In this document: piece after piece, positions 56,824 to 64,000 of the stretch
Layout of the letters: each line of letters opens with the position of its first letter
Numbering within the stretch: the first letter of the stretch is position 1
Origin: Acidibrevibacterium fodinaquatile
GTDB taxonomy: Bacteria; Pseudomonadota; Alphaproteobacteria; Acetobacterales; Acetobacteraceae
DNA length: 64,000 bases
Assembly: GCF_003352165.1 (NCBI RefSeq)
Contig: NZ_CP029176.1
Span: forward strand, 1,798,001-1,862,000
Direction of reading: 5' to 3'
Program-made: the position numbers and the translations under genes
Notes under the pieces: model-generated
Databases searched by the model: none
What the model saw: the letters and a program-made list of their open reading frames with translations, nothing else
What the model was told of the DNA's origin: nothing

Positions 56824-58035
56824 TCAGGGCCAGGGCGTGGCGATCGCCGCCGGCCCGCCGGGGACGGGGATTTTCACTCCGGGGATCAATTTGCCGCCGT
56901 GCCAGCGGAAAACCTGTATTTCGTGCTCGCGCATGTTCTGGACCAGGATCAGCCGCCCATCGCGCGAAAATGCGACCCCCTGCGTCCAGCCGCCATCGCT
57001 TGCCTCGGCGAGTTTGCGGAGCCGCGTGCCGGCGCTGGTCAGGCCGCGCGTCGGCGCTTTCTCGACGGCATAGAGGCTAAGCACGCCGCCCGGGTTGAAA
57101 AACGGAGTTCCCGCCGGCTTCAGCGTGCCGTTGATGGCGTTGACCGCGAGGTATTTGCCATCGGGCGAGAATTTCACCGCCTCCGGCCCGTTGGGCACGC
57201 CGATCGTGTCGATGGTGCGCGGCGGCTGGGCGGTGAGATCGATCAGGCTCACGGTATCGACGTCGCCATCGCTGCGGCCGACATTGCTGACCGCGGCGAG
57301 GGTGCCGGCGGCGTTGGTGTCCATGGTGTCGGGCGACACGCCGGTGGTGATCGGGCGCGGATCGAGGCTGAGCTTGCCACCGGCGACATGCACGAGGCTC
57401 ACCATGTGATCGCCGAGGCGGCTTACCAGAATGAAACTGCCATCATGGGAAAAGACGATCCCGACCGGCTGGGATTTCGGGTTGTCGAGGGCGAATTTGC
57501 CCGCCGGCTCGAGATGCATGCCGTCGATCGCGAAAATCGAAATGGTGCCCTCGAAACGGTTGGCAACCAGCGCCATGCGTCCATCCGGCGAGATCCGCAC
57601 CGCCGAGGCGCCGGCGCCGGCATGAAGGGTCTCGACCACGCGCGGCGGCGAGGATGTGAGATCGACGACGGAGAGCCGGTCGTCGGGTGATGTGCCGTCG
57701 GCCTTGGTTGGATCGGCCTTGGTCGAGGCGGTGACAAGCGCAAAGCGCGCATTGGCCGAGATCGTGACCGCCATCGGCGGGCCAACGTCGCTGAACGGAA
57801 CCGCGAGCGAGGCGGTAAGACGCGGCGGCATCACCGAAAGATCGATGACCGAGAGTGTGTCGGGCTTGGCATCGCGGATGCCGAGCATTTTGCCGTTGAC
57901 GATGGTGGTGTGATTGTCGTTCGCCGAAAGCGCAAAATCCGCCGCCGGATCGGCGGCACGCGCTGGCGGTGCGAGCGTGAGCCAGGCTGCGGCCGCGGCC
58001 CCACCCAACAGCGAAGCCAACCGGGGCGTATACAT
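56824..58035 (-). CDS. Exported beta-propeller protein (YncE/lactonase-like)
   Basis: Protein of 403 residues with a Sec signal peptide (PRLASLLGGAAAAAWLTLAPPARAA). The rest is repeating beta-propeller blades, for example AVRISPDGRMALVANRFEGTISIF, GIVFSHDGSFILVSRLGDHMVSLV and AVKFSPDGKYLAVNAI. Such periplasmic seven-bladed propellers include YncE-like and lactonase-like proteins; no catalytic residues can be assigned. ATG 58035 has a GGAGGAGG ribosome binding site. It lies 60 bp after the esterase gene on the same strand. Confidence 0.85.
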   Translation of the reverse strand: MYTPRLASLLGGAAAAAWLTLAPPARAADPAADFALSANDNHTTIVNGKMLGIRDAKPDTLSVIDLSVMPPRLTASLAVPFSDVGPPMAVTISANARFALVTASTKADPTKADGTSPDDRLSVVDLTSSPPRVVETLHAGAGASAVRISPDGRMALVANRFEGTISIFAIDGMHLEPAGKFALDNPKSQPVGIVFSHDGSFILVSRLGDHMVSLVHVAGGKLSLDPRPITTGVSPDTMDTNAAGTLAAVSNVGRSDGDVDTVSLIDLTAQPPRTIDTIGVPNGPEAVKFSPDGKYLAVNAINGTLKPAGTPFFNPGGVLSLYAVEKAPTRGLTSAGTRLRKLAEASDGGWTQGVAFSRDGRLILVQNMREHEIQVFRWHGGKLIPGVKIPVPGGPAAIATPWP

Positions 58036-58095
58036 GGCTTTCCTCCTCCCCTCGGATTTTCTCATCGCCTTCTATAACGCCAAAGTCTGGCGCCG

Positions 58096-59037
58096 TCAGC
58101 GGGCAAACGCGATCTTGAGGGCGGCCGCGATCATCGCCACCGCTTCGTTCGCGGCCGGGATGAGTTTGCCCATGGTGAGAAAGCCGTGGATCATGCCCTC
58201 GACCCGCACGCGGGTGACCGGAACACCGGCGGCGGCGAGGCGGGCGGCATAATCCTCGCCCTCGTCGCAGAGCGGATCATAGCCGGCGGTGAGCACCAAG
58301 GCCGGCGGCAGATCGGCGAGCGAGGTGGCGCGGAGCGGCGAGACCCGCCAATCGGCGAGATCCTCGGCGCCGCGCAGATAATGGCCGAGAAACCATTTCA
58401 TCGTCGGGCGGGTGAGCAGCAACCCTTCGGCGAAGCGCTCATGCGAAGGATGGCTCATGGTGGATTCGGTCGCGGGATAGATCAGCGTCTGCTGGATGAG
58501 CTTTGGGCCATCGCGGTCGCGAGCGTCGAGCGCGACCACGGCCGCGAGATTGCCGCCGGCACTGTCGCCGCCGACCGCAAGCCGCGCCGTGTCGATGCCG
58601 AGTGTCGCGCCGTGGGCTGCGATCCAGGCGGTGGCGGCGATGGCGTCTTCGACGGCGGCGGGAAATTTATGCTCGGGCGCGAGCCGGTAATCGACCGAAA
58701 CCACCGCGCCCCCCGAACCGTTGGCGATTTGGCGGCAGACCACGTCATGGGTGTCGAGATCACCGATCACCCAGCCGCCGCCATGGAAGTAAATCAAGGC
58801 CGGGAGCGTCGCGTTTGGCGCGCTGCCGAGCGGGCGATAAAGGCGCGCCGGGATGGCGCCGCCTTCGCCGATTTTGATGTCGCGCACCGCGCCCATCTCC
58901 GGCGGCTCGGGGGCGAGCACGGCGCGGGCATTGCGGGAGAATTGCCGCGCCTCCGCCGGTGCCAGCGTCTCATAAGGCGGGCGCCCGGAAAGGCGGATCA
59001 TTTCCAGAACCTTGGCGGCATGGACGTCAAGCGGCAT
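58096..59037 (-). CDS. Alpha/beta hydrolase esterase, hormone-sensitive-lipase family
   Basis: Esterase of 313 residues. Oxyanion motif YFHGGGWVIGD (about residue 85), nucleophile Ser in GGDSAGGNLAAV (about 155), Asp in TAGYDPLCDEG and His in EGMIHGFLTM form the HSL-type (family IV) catalytic triad. It hydrolyses short acyl esters; the natural substrate is unknown. No signal peptide, so probably cytoplasmic. ATG 59037 has an AGGAGGA ribosome binding site. Confidence 0.93.
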   Translation of the reverse strand: MPLDVHAAKVLEMIRLSGRPPYETLAPAEARQFSRNARAVLAPEPPEMGAVRDIKIGEGGAIPARLYRPLGSAPNATLPALIYFHGGGWVIGDLDTHDVVCRQIANGSGGAVVSVDYRLAPEHKFPAAVEDAIAATAWIAAHGATLGIDTARLAVGGDSAGGNLAAVVALDARDRDGPKLIQQTLIYPATESTMSHPSHERFAEGLLLTRPTMKWFLGHYLRGAEDLADWRVSPLRATSLADLPPALVLTAGYDPLCDEGEDYAARLAAAGVPVTRVRVEGMIHGFLTMGKLIPAANEAVAMIAAALKIAFAR

Positions 59038-59136
59038 TGGCGTTTCCTCCTCCTGTGATCTCCGCCCGCGGCGCGGGTGTGACCAAGCGCCGATTTCGGG
59101 CCATTTCGGGCCAAATGGCAAGCCGGGCGACGTTGG

Positions 59137-59916
59137 TTATTGGGTATCGTCTCCTGGCAGGCCGAATCCGGGCGGTGGCGTGTAGCCTTGCTGAGGCGCA
59201 TAGCCGGGCGGGGGCGCATAGCCATTGTTCGGCGGATAGGCGGGCGGGGGCGGTGGTGGGGCATAGCCTTGTTGCGGTGGGGCGTAGCCTTGCGCCGGCG
59301 CATAACCCGACGACGGGGCATAGCCGTAATTCTGCTGGTAGCCATAATTGGGGGGATAATTCGGCGGCGGATAAGTGGGCTGATAAGTGTAATTGGGTGG
59401 GGGCGCGTAGACCGGCGGGGCCGTGGCGTAAGTGGGTGCGCTATATTCGACTGGGGCCGGGGCGAATAACGGCGGGCCGAACACCACCGGTGGCGGCGCC
59501 ATCACCACAGCCGGGGCGTAGATCGGCGGCGCAAAAATGATCGGCGGCGGTGACGCGATGAAGGCGCCGAGGCCGATGCCGAGCCCCAACCCGCCGACGA
59601 ACAGACCCGGCCCCCACCAAGGCGCCCAGCCGCCCCAGCCGAAGCCGCCGAACCCCCACGGCCGCCCCCAGGGACCACCCCAGCCGCCGCGCCAGCCGCC
59701 CCAGCCGCCGCGCCATCCGCCCCAGCCGCCGCGCCAGCCGCCGTAGCCGCCATGCCAGCCGCCAAAGCCGCCATGATAGCCCCCGAAGCCGCCGTGCCAG
59801 CCGCCGCCGCCGCCGTGCCAGCCACCGCCGCCGTGCCAATCAGCCTCGACCGGTGTTGCGATCAAAACGGCCACGCCGAAACCGATCGCGGCAAGGGGGG
59901 AAAATTTGCGAGGCAT
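59137..59916 (-). CDS. Exported Gly/Trp/His-rich and Pro/Tyr-rich low-complexity protein
   Basis: Protein of 259 residues in four parts: a Sec signal (residues 1-25, ending PVEA); about 60 residues of pentad-like repeats of the WHGG/WRGGWGG type; a hydrophobic glycine-rich stretch (about 90-125, GPGLFVGGLGLGIGLGAFIA) that could insert in a membrane; and a C-terminal Pro/Tyr-rich tail of repeated GYAPP and PPNY units. A strong AAGGAG ribosome binding site supports expression. Function is unknown; the composition suggests a cell-envelope or aggregation-prone surface protein, possibly metal-binding through its histidines. Confidence 0.75.
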   Translation of the reverse strand: MPRKFSPLAAIGFGVAVLIATPVEADWHGGGGWHGGGGGWHGGFGGYHGGFGGWHGGYGGWRGGWGGWRGGWGGWRGGWGGPWGRPWGFGGFGWGGWAPWWGPGLFVGGLGLGIGLGAFIASPPPIIFAPPIYAPAVVMAPPPVVFGPPLFAPAPVEYSAPTYATAPPVYAPPPNYTYQPTYPPPNYPPNYGYQQNYGYAPSSGYAPAQGYAPPQQGYAPPPPPPAYPPNNGYAPPPGYAPQQGYTPPPGFGLPGDDTQ

Positions 59917-60227
59917 CGATCGTCTCCTTCGTTCCCGGCGTGACTATCGTCTCACCCGGGGATGGCTTGGGGAATTAAAGCGCGGCCCCCCACTCAGACA
60001 GCCGCAGGACTCCAAAATTGCGCCATCCAGCGGTGGGAAATCTAGCCCAGGGATGATGGCGAGGAGCGGGCGGATTTGTATCTTTTTGTTAAGGCTTATC
60101 GGCGAAGATCACCCTCGGTCCCTTCCTTGCCGTCATCCGCGCGGCTATGGTGGAAACCAAGCTTCAGCGCTCGCCCCCGCCACGACACGGGTTACACGAC
60201 ACGGGTTACACGACACGGGTTATCGGT
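59917..60227. other. Intergenic region of 311 bp with tandem repeat
   Basis: Divergent region between the low-complexity exported protein and the FtsB-like gene. No convincing coding frame. The middle part (about 60070-60105) is AT-richer than its surroundings and may contain the ftsB promoter, but no clear -35/-10 pair is visible. The last 47 bp are a 14-bp tandem repeat described separately. Confidence 0.6.
60181..60222. repeat. 14-bp perfect tandem repeat, three units
   Basis: Three exact adjacent copies of CACGACACGGGTTA (60181-60194, 60195-60208, 60209-60222). The array ends five bases before the ATG of the FtsB-like gene, so it covers the place where a ribosome binding site would be expected. 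Confidence 0.95.
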
Positions 60228-60572
60228 ATGTCTCTCTCACTCATCCGTTTGCGCCACTCCCTGAAACGCGAAGCGAAAGCCGCGCTGCCGCCGCTCCTGT
60301 TCCTGACCCTCGCCGGATATTTCGCCTGGAATGCCACCCGCGGCGATCTCGGTCTTCGCGCCTATGCCGCGCGAGAGCAAGATCTCGCCCGCGCCGAGGC
60401 AGTGCGGGCAGAGGTTGCGACAGAGGTCGCGACCTGGCAGCGCCGGGTCGCCGCCCTGCGCCCCGAGCATCTCGATGCCGACGTCATCGATGAGCGCGCC
60501 CGCGCCATGCTCAACCTCGCCGATCCGGCCGACATCGTCGTCCCCTACGGCAGTCTCGGGCCGGCGTTCTGA
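60228..60572 (+). CDS. ftsB: FtsB/DivIC-like septum formation initiator
   Basis: Protein of 114 residues: a short basic N-terminus, one membrane helix (about residues 18-36, ALPPLLFLTLAGYFAWNA), then a coiled-coil-forming stretch (AAREQDLARAEAVRAEVATEV) and a C-terminal segment HLDADVIDERARAMLNLADPADIVV typical of alphaproteobacterial FtsB. It would bridge FtsL and FtsQ at the division septum. ATG 60228 has no good ribosome binding site because the 14-bp repeat array abuts it; ATG 60147 is in frame but translates the repeats. Confidence 0.83.
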   Translation: MSLSLIRLRHSLKREAKAALPPLLFLTLAGYFAWNATRGDLGLRAYAAREQDLARAEAVRAEVATEVATWQRRVAALRPEHLDADVIDERARAMLNLADPADIVVPYGSLGPAF

Positions 60573-60784
60573 AACCCTGAGTGCGGCAGGAACGCGATAG
60601 CCAGCGATATCGCCCGCCGCGCATGCGTGGGACGGCATTTGCCGGTCGCGGCTGAGCAGGCTGGCGGAGAGGCTTGACCGGAGCCAGCTTGCTCGGCCAT
60701 TTTCTCTTGCCCGGTTCATCCCCGCCGGTCTGTGATTCGGGCCATGTCTCCGCCCCCCATTCTGACGGCAGGATGATCCCGCGC

Positions 60785-61384
60785 ATGCGATATTTGCTCC
60801 GCCTCACCCTCCTTCTCGCGCCGCTCTCGCTGCTCGCCGCGTGCTCGCACACGGCGTCGGAACCAAGCTACCCGTTGCTGCGCTATAACTACCTGACGCC
60901 GCTCCATCTCAATGTCGCCAGTGTCGAAATCGACGATAGCTGGGTGCCGTCCGATCAATCCGATGTCGCCCGCCTCTCGCCCGAGCCGCCCGAGGATGCG
61001 CTCAAACAGATGGCGCATGACCGGCTGATCGCGAGCGGCAATAGCGGGCGGGCGGTGTTCAAGGTGGAAGACGCCTCCATCCGCCGCGAAGGCCCATGGC
61101 TCTACGGCCATCTCGCGGTGCAACTGACCATCACCGGCAATGGCACGGGCGGCCAGTCGAGCGGCTTCGCCGAGGCCGCGGTGGCGCGCAACGTCGCGGT
61201 GCCGGAAGAAGGCGGTGACACCGCGCTGCGCCAGACCCTCTACGACATGACCAAGGCGATGATGGACAACATGAATGTCGAGTTCGAATACCAGGTGCGG
61301 AAATCACTCCATGACTGGCTGCAAGACACCAGCCCGTCATCCACCGCAGTGCCGCCGCCGGTCGCCGCGCAGCCGCTGAATTGA
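60785..61384 (+). CDS. Small lipoprotein of unknown function
   Basis: Protein of 199 residues. The N-terminus MRYLLRLTLLLAPLSLLAAC is a textbook lipoprotein signal with lipobox LAAC, so it is anchored in the envelope. The mature part has NVASVEIDDSWVPSD, a central ALKQMAHDRLIASGNSGRAVFKVEDASI and a C-terminal helix (TLYDMTKAMMDNMNVEFEYQVRKSLHDWL). No assigned domain is recognised, though similar lipoproteins are common in Acetobacteraceae. ATG 60785 is chosen over 60773, whose AGG is too close. Confidence 0.8.
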   Translation: MRYLLRLTLLLAPLSLLAACSHTASEPSYPLLRYNYLTPLHLNVASVEIDDSWVPSDQSDVARLSPEPPEDALKQMAHDRLIASGNSGRAVFKVEDASIRREGPWLYGHLAVQLTITGNGTGGQSSGFAEAAVARNVAVPEEGGDTALRQTLYDMTKAMMDNMNVEFEYQVRKSLHDWLQDTSPSSTAVPPPVAAQPLN

Positions 61385-61418
61385 GCGGGGGAGGGGAGAG
61401 GATTTTTTAGGAAAGACC

Positions 61419-61443
61419 AAAAACATGGAAAAATGTCGTTTTT
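61419..61443 (+). terminator. Possible terminator hairpin after the lipoprotein gene
   Basis: Imperfect inverted repeat AAAAACAT/ATGT-C-GTTTTT (61419-61426 and 61433-61443) ending in a run of T, 35 bp after the lipoprotein stop codon. The stem is AT-only and has a bulge, so it is a weak terminator candidate. Confidence 0.3.
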
Positions 61444-61557
61444 GATTTAGCACTTCGACCTAATCCGGTCAAAGAGTGGCTATTCCACTAGACGAAGAAG
61501 TGGGTTTCCATAGTTATTTCACGCGTCGGAGATGCTCGCTGTGCTCACCAAACCCGA

Positions 61558-62781
61558 CTAGTCGCTGAGATTGAAATGGCAGGGCACGCCATTCCATGGG
61601 TAATATAGCCGTGAACCATCCCAATACCGAACACGGCCGCCCTCCTTCGCACGCGTGACCCTCCACACCTTATCGAAGGTGAAATAAGAGATCGTCGCAG
61701 CATCGAGTTTCGGTATATGCGTGCCTCTTTGCCCATAGCCGTCATGGGTAAGTATCGCTTTCGGCAGCCCCATCAACAGCGCTGCATGTTTCGTCTCTTT
61801 GAGCACGAGCGCGAACCAGTTGTCGGTCATGTTCCATCCACCCGAGGCATGGACGATCCGAGGATCAGTGCGCCCGGCAACGTCAGAAATCAAACGCGCG
61901 ACATATGATGGTGCGATCAGAGAACACTTGTCAGCGATGATTCCCTTGCTTGCCTTGGCGCACCACTGAGCAACATCCTCTGCAGCCGCTAGTTCGAGGT
62001 AGCCGCTTGTCCGCGCTGCCCAGCGCTGTGAAACTGGTGCATAGGAGGACGTTGTAACGAAGAGGGTTTTGTTGGCTTTTTCAAGACGTCCGACCCCGTA
62101 CAGCGCCGCGACCTCAGTTTGTCCAACCTTTCGCTTGGGTGCGTAACGTTTTGCCTGGACCAGCGTGAGCACGTCGCCCAATGGTGCGCGCTGGACGAGC
62201 CGAAGATCGACCCCCTCATCGCCGCGACCGGGACCAAGAAACGCCTCGAATCCTTGGTTCTGGAATATCCGAAACAGGAGAGTCTCGAAGTCGCGCCAAG
62301 CGAGGCGCTGCAAATCCTCAGGCCGCTTGGCAAACTGCTCGTAGAGTTCATGATAGACATCGGCGGTGTCTTCCTTGATCAGGCTACAAACCCACTGCCA
62401 GTGGAAATATGATGCGAAAGCTTCGGCAAGCTCGGCATCCTCTGCATAAATCTTCATAGTAACGCCATCGTAATTTCCGTAGCTATAGCCGAGTTCACTA
62501 AGATATTCGCTAAATGCGGGCTCAAGGCCGTCGGGGTCTTCGCCGCTTAGCACGGTGTACATTGGACCTTCGCACCAGAACATGGTGACGACAGGTGGTA
62601 CGGAAGGCTCGCCGCCTACATGGTCGAGGTATGCGTGAAAGCCGCAATCGGACCATAGGTCGCGAGCCTCCATCCATGCTTGCAGTGCGCCTTCGACTCT
62701 GCGGATTTCCGCCTCGAGTTCTTGATCCGACCAATGGTGCCCCGGCGCTGGAGGCGAAGGATGCCGTAGCACCCGGCCCAT
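61558..62781 (-). CDS. Mrr-type restriction endonuclease-domain protein
   Basis: Protein of 407 residues. A central Mrr/RE domain of the PD-(D/E)xK class at about 155-275 has WRDFETLLFRIFQNQGFEAF, the catalytic Asp192 in GRGDEGVDLRL and Gln209-Ala-Lys211 in LVQAKRYAP. An N-terminal region (1-150) with no recognised fold and a C-terminal about 110-residue region (ending GSRLYYPWNGVPCHFNLSD) flank it. Base composition is lower in GC than that of neighbours, and no methylase or other restriction gene is adjacent. Probably a stand-alone nuclease with a defence role. ATG 62781 has AAAAGGAG upstream; GTG 62805 is an alternative. Confidence 0.88.
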   Translation of the reverse strand: MGRVLRHPSPPAPGHHWSDQELEAEIRRVEGALQAWMEARDLWSDCGFHAYLDHVGGEPSVPPVVTMFWCEGPMYTVLSGEDPDGLEPAFSEYLSELGYSYGNYDGVTMKIYAEDAELAEAFASYFHWQWVCSLIKEDTADVYHELYEQFAKRPEDLQRLAWRDFETLLFRIFQNQGFEAFLGPGRGDEGVDLRLVQRAPLGDVLTLVQAKRYAPKRKVGQTEVAALYGVGRLEKANKTLFVTTSSYAPVSQRWAARTSGYLELAAAEDVAQWCAKASKGIIADKCSLIAPSYVARLISDVAGRTDPRIVHASGGWNMTDNWFALVLKETKHAALLMGLPKAILTHDGYGQRGTHIPKLDAATISYFTFDKVWRVTRAKEGGRVRYWDGSRLYYPWNGVPCHFNLSD

Positions 62782-62995
62782 GGCAGTACAACTCCTTTTC
62801 TTCACGCTGCACTCTGCGTTACAGTTTTACCCTCGGAATTCCGCCGTTATGCTAATGGGGGAGATGAAGCGGAAGCCACAGAAACATTCTTTTGTAATTA
62901 TAATCTGGAAACGAGATGAAAGAAAGCCACTCAAGGCTGAAATTCAAAATGAGATACTACCAACGACTTTCGTCTTGTAAGGCGCACCGCCGGCT
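62782..62995. other. AT-richer intergenic region upstream of the Mrr-type gene
   Basis: About 214 bp with clearly lower GC than the rest of the window. A short open frame on the plus strand exists but its product looks like random sequence. It is likely the promoter region of the Mrr-type gene and part of the acquired segment. Confidence 0.5.
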
Positions 62996-63985
62996 TCATA
63001 GCCAGAGGACGTCATTGATGTCACTCGCGCCGGCGGCGATCATCGCCAGGCGATCGAGGCCGAGCGCGATACCGGCCGCCGGCGGCATGCCATGCGCGAG
63101 GGCGGCGAGAAAATCCTCGTCGAGCGGCCATTCGGCGCTGCCATAAAGCGCCGCGCGGCGGGCGCGGTCGGCAAGGAAGCGCGCACGTTGCTCGGTCGCG
63201 TCAGTGAGTTCGACAAAAGCGTTGGCGAGTTCGATGCCGCAGACGAACAGCTCGAAACGCTCGGCAACCCGCGGATCGGCCGGATCGCGGCGCGCCAAGG
63301 CCGCCTGCGCCGCCGGCCAATGGGTCAGAAAACTCGGCCGCGCCCGGCCGAGATGAGGCTCGATCCGGCCAAGCAGCAAGCGGAAAAACAAATCCTCCCA
63401 GGACTCGCCCGGCCGCAGCCGCTCGCCGCTCGCCGCCGCCAGCGCCGCCGCATCCTCCCCGCAAGCCAGCAGATCCGCGCCAATATGGCGGGCGAAGGCT
63501 TCGGCGACGGTGATCCGCTCGTAATCGGCGAGATCCGTCGTGACCCCCCGACACTGCACGACGGGCGGCAACACCGCACGGAGCAAGGCATACGTCTCGG
63601 CGATCAGGGACTCGAGGGAAGCGCCCGGGCGATACCACTCGAGAAGGGAAAATTCCGCCGCATGCAACGCCCCGCCCTCGCCATTCCGCCATACCCGGCT
63701 GATCTGGAAAATCGGCCCGGCGCCGGCAACGAGCAGCCGCTTCATGGCGAATTCCGGGCTGGTGTGGAGATAAAGCCGCTCGCGCCTACCCTCGGGAGAG
63801 AGGCGCTCGGTCGCAAACGCGCGAAGATGCACCTCCTCGCCCGGCGCCGGCACGGCATAGGGGGTTTCGACCTCCCAATAGCCGCGGGCCTGGAAAAAAG
63901 CCCGGACCGCGGCAACCAGCCTCGCGCGGCGGCGCAGGAAAGGGAGCCGGTCGGCGAAGCGGTCGGGGTGCCAGCGCGGCGTCAT
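62996..63985 (-). CDS. epmA: EF-P-lysine lysyltransferase (EpmA/GenX/PoxA)
   Basis: LysS-like class II synthetase of 329 residues without the anticodon-binding domain; E. coli EpmA is 325. Motif 2 QISRVWRNGE (about residue 95), the HAAEFSLLEWYRPG segment and motif 3 GIALGLDRLAMI near the C-terminus are intact. It attaches beta-lysine to elongation factor P, aiding translation of polyproline stretches, which are frequent in this genome's linker-rich proteins. The partner genes efp and epmB are not in the window. Confidence 0.94.
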   Translation of the reverse strand: MTPRWHPDRFADRLPFLRRRARLVAAVRAFFQARGYWEVETPYAVPAPGEEVHLRAFATERLSPEGRRERLYLHTSPEFAMKRLLVAGAGPIFQISRVWRNGEGGALHAAEFSLLEWYRPGASLESLIAETYALLRAVLPPVVQCRGVTTDLADYERITVAEAFARHIGADLLACGEDAAALAAASGERLRPGESWEDLFFRLLLGRIEPHLGRARPSFLTHWPAAQAALARRDPADPRVAERFELFVCGIELANAFVELTDATEQRARFLADRARRAALYGSAEWPLDEDFLAALAHGMPPAAGIALGLDRLAMIAAGASDINDVLWL

Positions 63986-64000
63986 GCCCCCGGCGGCCGC

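Noticed and set aside
59500-59830. Regularly spaced short repeats that might suggest a CRISPR array
   Set aside because: They are codon-level repeats of the Gly/Trp/His-rich protein, contiguous and in frame, with no spacers.

Overview
The window is a dense, GC-rich alphaproteobacterial chromosome segment, most consistent with Rhodospirillales and probably Acetobacteraceae. Four things point this way: the order proS-lolC-lolD-dnaE-rpsB-tsf-pyrH-frr, the short proline-tRNA ligase without an editing insertion, the hom-glpX-recJ and hisZ-purA pairs, and a class I PHA synthase. The genus cannot be fixed from this sequence alone. Nearly everything reads as vertically inherited chromosome. One lower-GC pocket (about 61.4-63.0 kb) holds a lone Mrr-type nuclease.

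Layout. 0-10.2 kb (minus strand): translation and division core (frr, pyrH, tsf, rpsB), replicative polymerase dnaE, lipoprotein release genes lolD/lolC, and proS. 10.3-12.2 kb: a TPR-GT9 glycosyltransferase-like protein. 12.3-18.9 kb (minus): recJ, glpX, hom, alaC and an OmpA-like lipoprotein. 19-20.8 kb: phaC. 20.8-25.6 kb (minus): a two-gene signalling locus, an RpfC-like hybrid histidine kinase with an RpfG-type receiver fused to PAS-GGDEF-EAL. 25.8-30 kb: thioesterase, mobA, an orphan TRAP binding protein coupled to an SDR, a spermidine-synthase-like protein and a ModE-like regulator. 30.1-33.9 kb (plus): aldehyde dehydrogenase, glutathione reductase, dapB. 33.9-35.6 kb: a glycosyltransferase-discoidin fusion and tRNA-Val(CAC).

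35.7-44.3 kb carries what looks like a complete 2-deoxyribose (or related pentose) uptake and catabolism system: a PfkB kinase, a DUF4432 sugar epimerase-like protein, two permeases, a double ATPase, a binding protein and deoC, with a divergent DeoR-family regulator. 44.3-47.2 kb: PduO-type adenosyltransferase, TonB-like protein, CDF metal exporter, small zincin. 47.2-53 kb (minus): purA, hisZ, two uncharacterised coupled genes, a histidine phosphatase. 53-60 kb (minus): a copper-type P1B ATPase with its own promoter/operator, asd, a beta-propeller protein, an HSL-type esterase and a Gly/Trp/His-rich then Pro/Tyr-rich exported protein. 60.2-64 kb: an FtsB-like protein, a lipoprotein, the Mrr-type nuclease and epmA.

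The most unusual non-coding signal is a family of six intergenic elements of about 65-135 bp at 6.9, 15.1, 31.7, 38.9, 44.9 and 56.7 kb. They are built from three hairpins. The GC-rich central stem changes sequence between copies while keeping its pairing, which suggests selection on structure. One copy splits the two permease genes of the sugar operon.
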